NCBI GenBank assembly: GCA_031363945.1
Contig: JANLVJ010000033.1
Span: forward strand, 1-64,000
From: JANLVJ01 sp031363945
Lineage (GTDB): Bacteria > Bacteroidota > Bacteroidia > Sphingobacteriales > Sphingobacteriaceae
Length of the DNA stretch: 64,000 nucleotides
Reading direction: 5' to 3'
The notes below the pieces were generated by a model. The model did not search any database, had not been told where the DNA came from, and saw only the letters and a program-made list of their open reading frames with translations. The translations under genes and the position numbers were made by a program. Positions 7,952-17,641 of this stretch are shown in pieces (positions within the stretch are counted from its first letter, which is position 1; the number at the start of each line of letters is the position of its first letter).

Positions 7952-10549
7952 CTACCGTTTTCTTTTGCCTGTTTTTTCATCTGAGCTTCCAGTTTTCTGC
8001 TGTGCACTACCAGAAGTTCGTGGCGGTACCATATTAGTAGGAGCTGGAATAATTGAGGCAGGTGTGGCTGAAACTGTTTTAATACGATCGGCAGGCGTAA
8101 GCGGCTCATTTAGATTAACCTCAGCAAGCTTTGGAGCTAAACCCCGTTCTTTAAATTCAAACCAGATAAGACCCAAAAATGCGAACACCAGCAGGGCTGA
8201 ACCAGCCAATGAGATTTTTTCACCTGTATAGTATGAATCAGGATGAAAAATAAATTCAATCTTATGAATTCCGGCTGGTAGCTGCATTCCCCTTAATACA
8301 TAGTCAGCCCTGAAATAAGGAGCTGGTTTACCATCAACAAGTGCATGCCAGCCTTTATCATAATAAATCTCAGAGAAAATAGCCAATTCTGAGGTTGCAG
8401 AATTATATGCATAAACCATATGCTCTGGATTATATGATGTCAAAGTGATAGTTGCATTTGGATCAAAATTCATCTTTAACAGGTTGATCATTGGCTGAAA
8501 CCGATGGTCAATAATAGCCTCTTCTTTTGGGTCAAAACCCGTTAATGAGTTCATTTCTTCGTCAGCAGTAGCTACAAACTGAACTGAACTTACAAACCAG
8601 GCATTACCAAGAGCTCCCTGATTTAGTTGAACAACAGGCCTTTTAGCTGAATCGGCAACTATAAAATATTTGGTATTCAACATATTGAATACATGAATAT
8701 TCCCTTTTGATAGCTGGTTATCAATAAGTTCCTGATAACGTTTCAACTTGGCAGCATTATAGCCACCTACCGTATTATACCAGTTAGAACCCGTTGCATT
8801 ATTAAACGGATCAATTGTCTGATCAAAAACGCGGTAATCAAGCGTTGAATCTTTCATGATCTGTTCATCGACCGGTCTGGGCTGAAAATTATCACGTTGT
8901 TCTAGCTTTGAAACAAACTTATTATCATTCATAAAACGTTTGTCTACCCACCATAAGTCAACCAAAGTGATAATGCTGATGAGTATATATACATGGGCAA
9001 TCTTGATTTTGCGTTCAATCAGCAACCAGATTGAACCAGTGGTCAGACCGACAATGATCAATGATTTTAAAGCGTCTTTCCAGAATAAGTTACTTCGATC
9101 GGTAATGATGGCTGCCTTTAGCCATACCGGAAAATTAGCATCAGATGCTCCAGAGAAAGAAAAGAATGCCGACCTGAAAATCATGCTAAAAATAAGCACA
9201 CCACCAAGCAGATAAAATGCGATTTTCAAGCTATTAAGAGAATTGATATCTCCTTTGGGCCTTTCTGAAATCTGCCTGATTGTTATAAAGGCCAAAAGCG
9301 GAATAGCCAACCCTGCAATGACCAGGATTGACTCAACAGAACGAAACTTATTATAAAGTGGAAAATGGTCGAAAAACAGGTCAGAGAACTCCTGGAAGTT
9401 CTTACCCAGACTCAAAAGTATACTGAAGATTGTAACGGCAAGCAGCCACCATTTAAGTGGACCTCTGACAATTAGCAGACCCAGTAGAAATAGAAATAAG
9501 ATACCAACACCAAAATAAGTAGGTCCTGATGTAAAAGGCTTACCACCCCAGTAGGTTGGAATACCAGACAGGTAATCCTGGGGCGCATTATTTGCTGCCA
9601 GGGCTTTGGCTGTTTCAGAATCTGGGCCGAGCTGGTAACCATCTGATGCACCTCCGTATGCGTTGGGTACAAGAAACGTCATGCACTCTCCAATGCCCTG
9701 GCTCCAGGAGTAAGCATATTCTTTACTCAAACCATTTCTTGGCTCAGCTTTATTCAGAGTAAGTTCAGTTTTACCTCTGTTGGTTTCCTGAACGAATTCT
9801 TTATTTACCCAGATCGAAGTAATATTGGTCAGCAAGGCAACAAATAAAGCAATTGCCAGATAGGCAGATGCAATAAAAAAAGGTTTGAGTGTTTTCTTAA
9901 GAATAGCATCAATAAGCTTGGCCAGAACAAGTATCGCCATCATCAGGCCCAGGTAATAGGTCATTTGTGGATGCCCTGAACGAAGTTCAACGGATAAAAA
10001 GAAAGCTGTTAAAAAGGCTCCCCAATAATAGCTTTTGCGATATGTTAGCAAAATTCCAGCAACTACGGGGGTAAAAAACGCAATTGCCAGGGCTTGATTA
10101 TTATGACCTGCGTCGATGAGGACGAAATTATAGGTAGAAAATGTAATCGCCAGTGAGGCAGCTACAGCCAGCCAGGGGTCAAATTTCAGAACTGAAAACA
10201 GGAGATAGGCTCCCAGTAAATAAATCATGATCAAAAATACCGGACTTGGAAACAGGATGGTAAAAAATCTTATCACATAGCCTCCGATATTAGAAGTATA
10301 GAGATTTCCACCGATTTCATATGTTGGCATACCGCCAAACATAACATTTGTCCATAAAGGAGTATGCCCGTCTTTAGTACGGTACTGATTTACCTCTTTT
10401 TGCATTCCTTTTGCCTGCACAACATCTGATTGTGATGGAACCTTACCTTGCAAAAGGGGACTACAGTAGATGTAAGAAATCACAATAAAAAATGCAACAG
10501 CTAGTATATGGGGAAGGTTATGCTTGAACCAGGTATTGATTTGTTTCAT
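7952..10549 (-). CDS. YfhO-family multi-spanning membrane protein
   Basis: 865 residues. The N-terminal two thirds contain many hydrophobic segments (for example ILAVAFFIVISYIYCSPLL near residues 14-32 and FLFLLGLLIV near 345), the central part carries soluble sequence, and a last membrane segment occurs near 800 (ISLAGSALLVFAFLGLIWF). The C-terminal domain before it has the YfhO-type GWHALVDGKPAPYFRADYV (about 738-756). YfhO proteins are GT-C-like membrane proteins; in Gram-positives relatives help glycosylate lipoteichoic acid, but the role in Bacteroidota is not established. It faces the glycan operon on the opposite strand. The Pro/Thr-rich tail ends with a basic stretch. Confidence 0.8.
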   Translation of the reverse strand: MKQINTWFKHNLPHILAVAFFIVISYIYCSPLLQGKVPSQSDVVQAKGMQKEVNQYRTKDGHTPLWTNVMFGGMPTYEIGGNLYTSNIGGYVIRFFTILFPSPVFLIMIYLLGAYLLFSVLKFDPWLAVAASLAITFSTYNFVLIDAGHNNQALAIAFFTPVVAGILLTYRKSYYWGAFLTAFFLSVELRSGHPQMTYYLGLMMAILVLAKLIDAILKKTLKPFFIASAYLAIALFVALLTNITSIWVNKEFVQETNRGKTELTLNKAEPRNGLSKEYAYSWSQGIGECMTFLVPNAYGGASDGYQLGPDSETAKALAANNAPQDYLSGIPTYWGGKPFTSGPTYFGVGILFLFLLGLLIVRGPLKWWLLAVTIFSILLSLGKNFQEFSDLFFDHFPLYNKFRSVESILVIAGLAIPLLAFITIRQISERPKGDINSLNSLKIAFYLLGGVLIFSMIFRSAFFSFSGASDANFPVWLKAAIITDRSNLFWKDALKSLIIVGLTTGSIWLLIERKIKIAHVYILISIITLVDLWWVDKRFMNDNKFVSKLEQRDNFQPRPVDEQIMKDSTLDYRVFDQTIDPFNNATGSNWYNTVGGYNAAKLKRYQELIDNQLSKGNIHVFNMLNTKYFIVADSAKRPVVQLNQGALGNAWFVSSVQFVATADEEMNSLTGFDPKEEAIIDHRFQPMINLLKMNFDPNATITLTSYNPEHMVYAYNSATSELAIFSEIYYDKGWHALVDGKPAPYFRADYVLRGMQLPAGIHKIEFIFHPDSYYTGEKISLAGSALLVFAFLGLIWFEFKERGLAPKLAEVNLNEPLTPADRIKTVSATPASIIPAPTNMVPPRTSGSAQQKTGSSDEKTGKRKR

Positions 10550-10593
10550 TTCAGTTCTTTGGTGTATCGATTGCTAATGTAAATGTGACAGTT

Positions 10594-10612
10594 CTATTCT
10601 ACGCTAAAATAG
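10594..10612. promoter_or_regulatory. Imperfect palindrome upstream of the yfhO-like gene
   Basis: A 19-bp near-palindrome (ctattctacgctaaaatag, one mismatched pair) lies 45 bases upstream of the yfhO-like start codon. It could be an operator or part of the promoter region; there is no direct evidence of function. Confidence 0.2.
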
Positions 10613-10653
10613 AGTTTAGCTTTAAATAAAATCAATATTGAAGCAGAAAGTAA

Positions 10654-11394
10654 TTAATGAAAAATCGGCAGGGTCGTTGTCGATTTCTTACAAAGCACGA
10701 CATAAACATTCGGTTTAATCTTTTTAAGAAATGGAATAGCCCTGATCAACCCGTTTTTAATGCGGCTGATAAGCTGTTTTTTCTTGCTTGCATGAGTCAT
10801 CTTGATGATCTCATTTGAGTAAAATCTGAAATCTTCTTTAATTATTTCAAAACCCTCGGATTTCAGCAGGAACTTAAAAAGAGATGGTGTGAAGACATTT
10901 ATATGACCGTAAGCCAGAAAATGTGCAGTTCTTTTATCTACAAAAAAACTGAAATCAATGGGGATCTCAAAAAACTGGTATTCCGATACGCGTGCAATTT
11001 CTCTCAGTACTAATCTTGGGTGCTCAACATGCTCAAGAACATGACTGCAGGTACTGAGTTCAAATGCTTTGTCGGCAAAAGGTATATGGTAGCCATCAAA
11101 TTTTTTGACTTCTTTTAAGTGAGGAAGTTTTCTTGCAATAAGCCTTTCAATAGCTGAATCAGCAATTTCTACTGCATAAATTTCAGGAACAAAATTTTCT
11201 TTTGATAACCATTCCAATACTGCTCCATCACCTGAACCTATATCGAGAAGTGATTTAACTTTAAGAGAAGCACAAAGAGATACGATATTGGCTGCTTTAT
11301 TTCTTCCGCCCTCAAGCCTCCACTGTTGATCGTATATAGTATATGAATCAGCATATGATTCGGTTATTGATGACAGAGAATCTTCTTTAAGCAT
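10654..11394 (-). CDS. Class I SAM-dependent methyltransferase
   Basis: About 246 residues with a complete SAM fold: motif I LLDIGSGDGAVLEWL, acidic loop YAVEIADSAIERL, then FDGYHIPFADKAFELSTCSHVLEHVEHP with the HVLEH signature of Methyltransf_11. The frame is open further upstream to 11493, but that extension would overlap the DUF4834 gene and encodes low-complexity, non-family sequence. The internal ATG at 11394 (MLKEDSLSSITES) is therefore preferred. Substrate unknown; a glycan or lipid is possible given the neighbourhood. Confidence 0.75.
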   Translation of the reverse strand: MLKEDSLSSITESYADSYTIYDQQWRLEGGRNKAANIVSLCASLKVKSLLDIGSGDGAVLEWLSKENFVPEIYAVEIADSAIERLIARKLPHLKEVKKFDGYHIPFADKAFELSTCSHVLEHVEHPRLVLREIARVSEYQFFEIPIDFSFFVDKRTAHFLAYGHINVFTPSLFKFLLKSEGFEIIKEDFRFYSNEIIKMTHASKKKQLISRIKNGLIRAIPFLKKIKPNVYVVLCKKSTTTLPIFH

Positions 11395-11449
11395 ACAGTT
11401 TTCTTCTTTATCAGAATCAAGAAAACAATAATCGGATTTATTTTGGGTA

Positions 11450-11716
11450 TTACTTAGGTTTGATGTCTTCGTAATCAATAAAAGTACCTTCATTGTCAGA
11501 AACTGTACTTTTCTTTTTCTCAGGAGAAAATTTAATGTTTATGCTGCCTTCAGGTCTCCGCTTTTCACTGCTGCCGGATGCAGCACTGCCCTGCCCCCCC
11601 TGATTACCCCTGCCTACGGTGTTGCCGGTAATAAAAGTATATACTATTCGCAACACCTTTTTAGCGATATAGAAGAATATGGCAAACAATATAAGATCTT
11701 CGAGAAACTGGCCCAT
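11450..11716 (-). CDS. DUF4834 family protein
   Basis: 88 residues. One N-terminal membrane segment (about 7-32, EDLILFAIFFYIAKKVL), then a Gly/Ser-rich linker and a charged C-terminus ending TFIDYEDIKPK. This matches the small Bacteroidota family DUF4834, of unknown function. It lies between uvrB and the methyltransferase on the same strand. Confidence 0.7.
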   Translation of the reverse strand: MGQFLEDLILFAIFFYIAKKVLRIVYTFITGNTVGRGNQGGQGSAASGSSEKRRPEGSINIKFSPEKKKSTVSDNEGTFIDYEDIKPK

Positions 11717-11818
11717 ATAAAACTGGTTTTTTATGGATTTTGGTAAAGCAATAATCCGGGTAATAATAGAACAACAAAGAAAAGAATATAACGTTTATCA
11801 GCGGCTAAATATTTTGAA

Positions 11819-13840
11819 TTATTTGTCTTTGAGAATGTTCTCAAGCACGAACATTTCATCCCGAAGTTTTGCAGCCAGCAAAAAGTCCATATCCTTGGCC
11901 GCAACAAGCATTGTTTTCCGTGTTTCTTCAATCGTTTTTTTAAGATCTGATTTGCTCATAAATTGTACGATCGGATCTGCTGCGATGCTCGACTGATCAG
12001 GCTCAATATAGGCTTGCTGAACACCGTCTTTAAAGTCCATAACAGAGGTCTGTTCAATAATTTCCTGCCTGTTTTTATTAATGGTGACTGGGGTTATGCC
12101 ATGCAATTTATTATATGCAATCTGTATGATTCTCCTTCGGTCTGTCTCCTCAATAGTTTTACGCATTGACTCAGTAATAGAATCAGCATACATGATAACC
12201 CTACCGTGGTCATTCCTTGCAGCCCTGCCAATAGTTTGAATTAAAGACCTTTCAGATCTAAGAAATCCCTCTTTATCTGCATCAAGAATTGCAACCAGTG
12301 ATACTTCAGGTAAATCAAGACCCTCGCGCAGCAGGTTAATTCCGATCAGCACATCAAATTCTCCCAGACGTAGTCCACGCAGAATTTCAACCCGCTCCAT
12401 CGTTTTAACTTCTGAATGTATATAACGGCATTTAATTCCCAGACGATCCATGTATTTGCTAAGCTCTTCAGCCATACGCTTGGTCAATGTAGTAACCAGT
12501 ATTCGGTCACCTAATTTAATAGTATGGTCGATCTGTTCAAGTAAATCATCTACCTGATTTTTAACAGGCCTGATCTCAATCAGCGGATCAAGTAAGCCAG
12601 TTGGCCTGATAACCTGCTGAACAACAATTCCTTCAGATTTGACCAGTTCATAATCTCCTGGAGTAGCACTGACATATATTGTTTGAGGTGCCAGGCTTTC
12701 AAATTCATTGAAATTCAGGGGACGATTATCAAGTGCTGCGGGTAACCTGAATCCATATTCAACAAGTGAAAGTTTTCTTGACCGGTCTCCACCATACATT
12801 GCCCTGATCTGAGGTATCGAAACATGGCTTTCATCGATCACCATCAGGTAATCATCAGGAAAGTAATCAAGCAGGCAAAACGGCCTGGCACCAGGTTCGC
12901 GCCCATCAAAGAACCGGGAGTAATTTTCTATACCAGAACAATAGCCCAGCTCACGCATCATTTCAAGATCGTAATTCACTCTTTCTTCAAGACGTTTTGC
13001 CTCCAGATAGCGCTGGTCTGTAATGAATTGAGCTTTTCGGGTTTCAAGTTCAGCCTGAATCTGCCAGATGGCCCCCAGTTGTCTGTCTCTTGGGGTAACA
13101 TATAAATTAGCAGGATAAATTGCCATCTGATCCATTTTTTCAATTGTCTTGCCTGATCCAACATCAATTGATGACAGCTCTTCAATTTCATCACCAAAAA
13201 ATGAGATGCGGTAGGCAAAATCTGCATAAGCCAAATGCACATCAATGGTATCGCCCTGTACCCTGAATGTTCCACGTTTAAACTCTAATGTTGAACGGGA
13301 ATAAAGTATTTCTACCAAACGGTGTAAAAAGGCATTCCTGCTGATTTTGGTACCTACGGCTATTTTAAAAACACTGGCCGCAAAATCTTCAGGGTTTCCC
13401 ATACCATAGATGCAGGAAACAGAAGATACGATAATTACATCCCTCCTTCCGCTCATTAGGGCTGATGAAGACCGTAACCTTAGTTTTTCAATCTCATCAT
13501 TGATCTTAAGATCTTTTTCTATATAGGTATTGGATGAGGGAATGAAAGCCTCTGGTTGAAAATAATCGTAGTAAGAAACGAAATAATTAACGGCGTTATC
13601 TGGGAAAAACTGCTTGAACTCTCCGTATAACTGGGCCGCTAGCGTTTTATTATGACTTAAAATGAGTGTTGGTTTCTGGGTCTGTTGTATCACATTAGCA
13701 ATACTAAAAGTTTTACCTGAGCCAGTTACACCCAGTAAGGTTTGATAATTATCGCCGCGGTTCACCCCGTCAACAAGTTGCCTGATTGCCTCAGGTTGAT
13801 CGCCTGTAGGCTTGTAGTGAGAAGTAAGCTGAAAAAGCAT
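11819..13840 (-). CDS. uvrB: Excinuclease ABC subunit B
   Basis: 673 residues, full family length. UvrB receives damaged DNA from UvrA and, with ATP, verifies the lesion and positions UvrC for nucleotide excision repair. Visible elements are the N-terminal FQLTSHYKPTGDQPEAI, Walker A GVTGSGKTFS (about 39-48), the DNA-inserting beta-hairpin region starting NYFVSYYDYFQPEA, the DEAD-like Walker B VIDESHVSIPQI, helicase motif VI QTIGRAARNDHGRV, and a C-terminal UVR domain (SDLKKTIEETRKTMLVAAK onward) that binds UvrC. ATG at 13840. A terminator-like hairpin begins 12 bases upstream of the start, so expression may be attenuated. Confidence 0.97.
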   Translation of the reverse strand: MLFQLTSHYKPTGDQPEAIRQLVDGVNRGDNYQTLLGVTGSGKTFSIANVIQQTQKPTLILSHNKTLAAQLYGEFKQFFPDNAVNYFVSYYDYFQPEAFIPSSNTYIEKDLKINDEIEKLRLRSSSALMSGRRDVIIVSSVSCIYGMGNPEDFAASVFKIAVGTKISRNAFLHRLVEILYSRSTLEFKRGTFRVQGDTIDVHLAYADFAYRISFFGDEIEELSSIDVGSGKTIEKMDQMAIYPANLYVTPRDRQLGAIWQIQAELETRKAQFITDQRYLEAKRLEERVNYDLEMMRELGYCSGIENYSRFFDGREPGARPFCLLDYFPDDYLMVIDESHVSIPQIRAMYGGDRSRKLSLVEYGFRLPAALDNRPLNFNEFESLAPQTIYVSATPGDYELVKSEGIVVQQVIRPTGLLDPLIEIRPVKNQVDDLLEQIDHTIKLGDRILVTTLTKRMAEELSKYMDRLGIKCRYIHSEVKTMERVEILRGLRLGEFDVLIGINLLREGLDLPEVSLVAILDADKEGFLRSERSLIQTIGRAARNDHGRVIMYADSITESMRKTIEETDRRRIIQIAYNKLHGITPVTINKNRQEIIEQTSVMDFKDGVQQAYIEPDQSSIAADPIVQFMSKSDLKKTIEETRKTMLVAAKDMDFLLAAKLRDEMFVLENILKDK

Positions 13841-13851
13841 CGCTAAAGATA

Positions 13852-13879
13852 TAAAAAAAGGAGGTGCAAGGCACCTCCT
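13852..13879 (-). terminator. Terminator-like hairpin in the uvrB leader
   Basis: On the - strand, a perfect 9-bp stem (aggaggtgc at 13859-13867, gcacctcct at 13871-13879) with a 3-base loop is followed by a run of seven T, then by the uvrB start 12 bases further on. No annotated gene lies upstream on this strand before the divergent gene at 14073. It must therefore end a short leader transcript or small RNA, or work as an attenuator for uvrB. Confidence 0.6.
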
Positions 13880-13897
13880 CCCCCACTAACCTAACCA

Positions 13898-13945
13898 TTA
13901 AGAATCATAAAGATTCTGCTTTATATACGTTCCTGCAGGGAACAT
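13898..13945 (-). other. Candidate 15-codon leader ORF before uvrB
   Basis: ATG to TAA on the - strand encodes MFPAGTYIKQNLYDS, ending 19 bases before the hairpin stem. It contains a partly palindromic stretch (gttcctgcagggaac at about 13929-13943). It may be a leader peptide, or the stretch may be part of a structured leader RNA. Translation is not demonstrated. Confidence 0.25.
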
Positions 13946-14072
13946 GGTTCTTAAAAAGTATGATTTAAAATCAGCGTCTATTCGCTAAATGAAAACATGA
14001 ATAAGCGCTCGTTATTAACATTTAATTAATGAAAAGGTAACAGTAGTCTGCTAGTTTCGTAAAAATTCTGTT

Positions 14073-14927
14073 ATGTCTAAGCGCATTGTTGAAGTACTGG
14101 TCATCTCAGATGTACATCTGGGTACCTATGGTTGTCATGCAATAGAGCTGCTCAGATACCTGAAAAGTATCAAACCAGGGATGGTTATATTAAATGGTGA
14201 TATTATCGATATCTGGCAATTCAGTAAATCGTACTTCCCGGAAGCTCATCTTAAAGTCATAAGACGCATCATGAAATATATCACAGAGGGTATCCCCGTT
14301 TATTATCTCACAGGTAACCATGATGAAATGCTTCGCAAGTTTGCTGATATCAATATTGGGTCATTTAAACTGCTGAACAAATTAATTCTTCCGCTGGGAG
14401 AAAAAAAAGTCTGGGTTTTTCACGGCGACATATTTGATATTACCATGCAGCATTCTAAGTGGTTGGCTAAACTGGGTGCTGCTGGTTATGACTTTTTGAT
14501 ACTCCTGAATAGTTTTGTCAATTTTCTACTTGGTCTTGCAGGACGTGAAAAAATGAGTTTTTCTAAAAAAGTTAAATCGGGATTTAAAAACGCAGTCAAA
14601 TTCATGAATGACTTTGAATGTACCGCAGCGTTACTTGCAGCAGAAAAAGGTTATCAATATGTAATTTGTGGTCATATTCACCAACCGTTAATCAAAGAAA
14701 TTAAAACTGAAAAGGGAACGGTTACCTATTTAAATTCTGGAGACTGGATTGAAAACCTGACAGCACTAGAATACAATGCAGGAAAATGGAAGATTTTTAG
14801 TTATAATGCGGCAGACTTTGTGCAATCAGAAGAAGAACATTCAACAGAGGATAATGAAGATCTGAATTCAAAAATTAATATTAATCACCTGTATGAGAAT
14901 CTTGTTGGCAGTTCAGGGTACAGGTAA
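14073..14927 (+). CDS. UDP-2,3-diacylglucosamine diphosphatase-like metallophosphoesterase
   Basis: 284 residues of the calcineurin-like phosphoesterase superfamily, with all metal motifs: SDVHLG (12-17), NGDIID (41-46), GNHDE (81-85), FHGD near 116 and CGHIHQP near 198. The family form with FKNAVKFMNDFE is close to LpxH-like enzymes of Bacteroidota that cleave UDP-2,3-diacylglucosamine in lipid A synthesis, at the inner-membrane cytoplasmic face. A role as lpxH is probable but not certain. It overlaps the next gene by 35 bases, so the two are coupled. Confidence 0.8.
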   Translation: MSKRIVEVLVISDVHLGTYGCHAIELLRYLKSIKPGMVILNGDIIDIWQFSKSYFPEAHLKVIRRIMKYITEGIPVYYLTGNHDEMLRKFADINIGSFKLLNKLILPLGEKKVWVFHGDIFDITMQHSKWLAKLGAAGYDFLILLNSFVNFLLGLAGREKMSFSKKVKSGFKNAVKFMNDFECTAALLAAEKGYQYVICGHIHQPLIKEIKTEKGTVTYLNSGDWIENLTALEYNAGKWKIFSYNAADFVQSEEEHSTEDNEDLNSKININHLYENLVGSSGYR

Positions 14928-15888
14928 TGGACACCTTAGCCGGGCACGTGAAATCATTCCCCATCTTCAGCAATATGGAGATCTTCATATTGCCGTTTCC
15001 GGTACCCAGGCTGATGTTCAATTGGGTTTCCCTATTATGTTTCGCTTCCATGGACTGAGTTTTATATTTGGAAAAAGAGGAGGGGTAGATAAATGGCTTA
15101 CCTATAAGACCCTCGATCTAAGACAACTTTATCATGATATCAGGTATTTTCCACTTGACGATTACGATCTTATCATTAATGATTTTGAACCAGTAACAGC
15201 CTGGGCCTGTAAACTCAGGCAAAAACAATGCATTGCCCTGAGCCACCAAAGCTCGTTTCTGTCAAAACTTACCCCCCGTCCAGCCGGAATATCAATTCCC
15301 TCAGAACTAATTCTGACACAATATGCTCCGGCAACTGCAGCCATAGGTTTCCATTTTAAGGCCTATGATACTTTTATTCATACTCCAGTAATCCGCTCAG
15401 AGATAAGAGCTTTTGGCCCGGTAAACAATGGGCATTATACGGTCTATCTTCCTGCGTATGCAGACAGTTTCTTATTACCCTGGTTACAAAAATTACCACA
15501 TGTAAACTGGGAAGTTTTTTCAAAGCATACACATACCGAGAAACGGCATGGTAATGTGCATATCAGGCCAATTGAAAATCTTGCTTATAATAAAAGTGTG
15601 ATAGGCTGTGAAGGACTTTTAACCGGAGGAGGGTTTGAAGGTCCGGCAGAAGCATTATTTTTAGGTAAAAAAATTCTGGCTATCCCGATGACTGGGCAAT
15701 GGGAGCAGCAATGTAATGTAGAAGCCATGCGTTTGATGGGTATTCCTGTAATACCTGTTATAGGAACTGGATTTGATGAAATTCTAAAAAATTGGGTTTA
15801 TAATCAAGCTCCGCTGAAAGTTGATTTTCCCGATCAGACAGCAGAGATTGTCTCAAAGCTCATTCTCAAATATGGGAAAAACGCCTAA
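14893..15888 (+). CDS. GT28/MurG-like glycosyltransferase of unknown substrate
   Basis: 331 residues. The N-terminus MRILLAVQGTGNGHLSRA is the glycine-rich loop of MurG/UDP-GlcNAc 2-epimerase-like GT-B proteins. The C-terminal half has EGLLTGGGFEGPAEALFLGKK, the usual donor-site GGxxxxxEAL pattern. Bacteroidota commonly pair this protein with an LpxH-like phosphoesterase, so a part in lipid or glycolipid synthesis is likely; the substrate is unknown. The start at 14893 is fixed by the motif beginning at residue 3 and overlaps the upstream gene in another frame. Confidence 0.72.
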   Translation: MRILLAVQGTGNGHLSRAREIIPHLQQYGDLHIAVSGTQADVQLGFPIMFRFHGLSFIFGKRGGVDKWLTYKTLDLRQLYHDIRYFPLDDYDLIINDFEPVTAWACKLRQKQCIALSHQSSFLSKLTPRPAGISIPSELILTQYAPATAAIGFHFKAYDTFIHTPVIRSEIRAFGPVNNGHYTVYLPAYADSFLLPWLQKLPHVNWEVFSKHTHTEKRHGNVHIRPIENLAYNKSVIGCEGLLTGGGFEGPAEALFLGKKILAIPMTGQWEQQCNVEAMRLMGIPVIPVIGTGFDEILKNWVYNQAPLKVDFPDQTAEIVSKLILKYGKNA

Positions 15889-15897
15889 TTTTATACT

Positions 15898-16923
15898 ATG
15901 TTCATTTCGGCATTTCGTAACCATCAGAATTTTACATATATCTACCTGCTGATTTTAACTTACATACTAAGGTTAATACCTGCATTTCATTCTGTTCATA
16001 CTGAAGAGGTTCTGATGTTTGAACCCTATATGCGAACTTTTTTACCGTTGAGATTTGATTTTCTATCAAACCATCTTGTAAATCTGGCGATAGGGGGGCT
16101 AATAGTTTATGTACAGGCGCTGATACTCGATCAGATCTTACACCGGTATACTATTTTCAGTAAGCCAACAATGATACCTGCCCTGATCTATATCATGATC
16201 AGTAGCATGTTTATTGAATTCCTCAGCATTCAGCCTGTACTGATTGTCAACTTTGTTGTTCTGCTATTGCTTGAGCGAATTTTTGCCATGTATAAAACCG
16301 ATAAGCCTATTGCTCGAGCTTTTGATCTGGGCCTTATTATTGCCGCAGGTACCTTCGTCTATTTTCCTTTTATTGTACTGCTACCCCTGGTATGGATAGG
16401 ATTATCTGTATTTCTACCATTTTCCTGGAGAAGCTGGTTATCTGGTCTGTTTGGGTTCCTGATTCTTTATTTTTTCATTGCTGTTTATTATTTCTACACC
16501 GATAATCTGGATGGGTTCATCCGTATTTTTCAACCTTTTGACATGCAGTTCAGGGCAAGGTTGGATATTCCATTGTTAACGGTATTCAATCTTTTGCCCT
16601 TACTGGTGATTCTGGTATTATCGGTAAGTTACTACAGAGCCAACTACCATAAAAATGGAGTCCAGGTACGTAAGTCTATACAGTTTTTATTTTTCCTGAT
16701 TGTTCTTTCTGGTGCAGGATTCTATCTGCAACCATTCCTTATTCAATATTCGGGGCAGTATATTTCGGCGAAACCAAGGTATACTCTGCTTCATTTTCTT
16801 GTCTGGGCAGTGCCTCTCTCAGTTTACTCAAGCTATTTCTTTATATTTGCAGAAAAAAAATGGATGTACGAAGGCCTGTTTATTATTTGGCTGGGGGCAA
16901 CATTGTTCTTTCAGATCCATTGA
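15898..16923 (+). CDS. Integral membrane protein (DUF6427-like)
   Basis: 341 residues with about nine hydrophobic segments, for example FTYIYLLILTYILRLIPAF (11-29) and GLIIAAGTFVYFPFIVLLPL near 150. Its position just upstream of purQ and its size fit the Bacteroidota DUF6427 family, whose function is unknown. It starts 9 bases after the GT28-like gene. Confidence 0.6.
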   Translation: MFISAFRNHQNFTYIYLLILTYILRLIPAFHSVHTEEVLMFEPYMRTFLPLRFDFLSNHLVNLAIGGLIVYVQALILDQILHRYTIFSKPTMIPALIYIMISSMFIEFLSIQPVLIVNFVVLLLLERIFAMYKTDKPIARAFDLGLIIAAGTFVYFPFIVLLPLVWIGLSVFLPFSWRSWLSGLFGFLILYFFIAVYYFYTDNLDGFIRIFQPFDMQFRARLDIPLLTVFNLLPLLVILVLSVSYYRANYHKNGVQVRKSIQFLFFLIVLSGAGFYLQPFLIQYSGQYISAKPRYTLLHFLVWAVPLSVYSSYFFIFAEKKWMYEGLFIIWLGATLFFQIH

Positions 16924-16945
16924 GTTAAAAGCTGATCTATTTCAC

Positions 16946-17641
16946 ATGAGTAAATTTGGTGTTGTTATTTTTCCGGGTTCAAATTGTGATGAAGATATAA
17001 TTCACGTTCTTGAAGCTGTTGTTGGTCAGGAAGTTCAGCGTTTATGGCATAAAGATCATGACCTGCAGAATTGTGACTTTATAGTCTTGCCAGGAGGATT
17101 TTCTTTTGGAGATTACCTGCGTTCAGGAGCAATAGCAAAGTTTTCACCGATTATGAAATCGGTCATTGATTTTGCAAATAAAGGCGGTAATGTTCTTGGT
17201 ATTTGCAACGGGTTTCAAATACTCACAGAAGCAGGTTTATTGCCAGGAGTATTACTCCATAATGAAAAACGTAAATTTGAGTGCAGAAATATTTTTATAA
17301 AGGCCGAAACTAAAAACTCACTGTTAACATCAGAAATTTCAGTTGATTCAGTCATAAAGATTCCGGTAGCACACGGAGAAGGTAATTATTTTGCTGCCAA
17401 AGAGGTCTTGGAAGACCTGAATGAAAATGATCAGGTACTGTTCAGGTACTGCGATGAAAATGGAATCGTTAGCCATGAGAGCAACCCAAATGGAAGTATT
17501 CAAAATATAGCAGGTATTTGTAATATTGGCCGTAATGTATTTGGTATGATGCCACATCCTGAGCGTGCAGCTATGGAAATTCTGGGTAATAAAAATGGAT
17601 TACCGATTTTTGAATCAATTCTTTCTCTCTCGAAAGTCTAA
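16946..17641 (+). CDS. purQ: Phosphoribosylformylglycinamidine synthase subunit PurQ
   Basis: 231 residues, usual PurQ length. This glutaminase subunit supplies ammonia to PurL for step four of purine synthesis in the cytoplasm. The class I glutamine amidotransferase triad is visible: Cys87 in LGICNGFQIL, and His204 and Glu206 in MMPHPERAAMEIL. The N-terminus MSKFGVVIFPGSNCDED is canonical, so ATG at 16946 is used; the frame extends upstream, but that part overlaps the previous gene and is not PurQ-like. No purL or purS is adjacent. The coaX start follows the stop directly. Confidence 0.95.
   Translation: MSKFGVVIFPGSNCDEDIIHVLEAVVGQEVQRLWHKDHDLQNCDFIVLPGGFSFGDYLRSGAIAKFSPIMKSVIDFANKGGNVLGICNGFQILTEAGLLPGVLLHNEKRKFECRNIFIKAETKNSLLTSEISVDSVIKIPVAHGEGNYFAAKEVLEDLNENDQVLFRYCDENGIVSHESNPNGSIQNIAGICNIGRNVFGMMPHPERAAMEILGNKNGLPIFESILSLSKV

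Noticed and set aside
16700..16945. Upstream extension of the purQ reading frame
   Set aside because: It overlaps the preceding membrane-protein gene in another frame and is not PurQ-like; the conserved PurQ N-terminus begins at the ATG at 16946.
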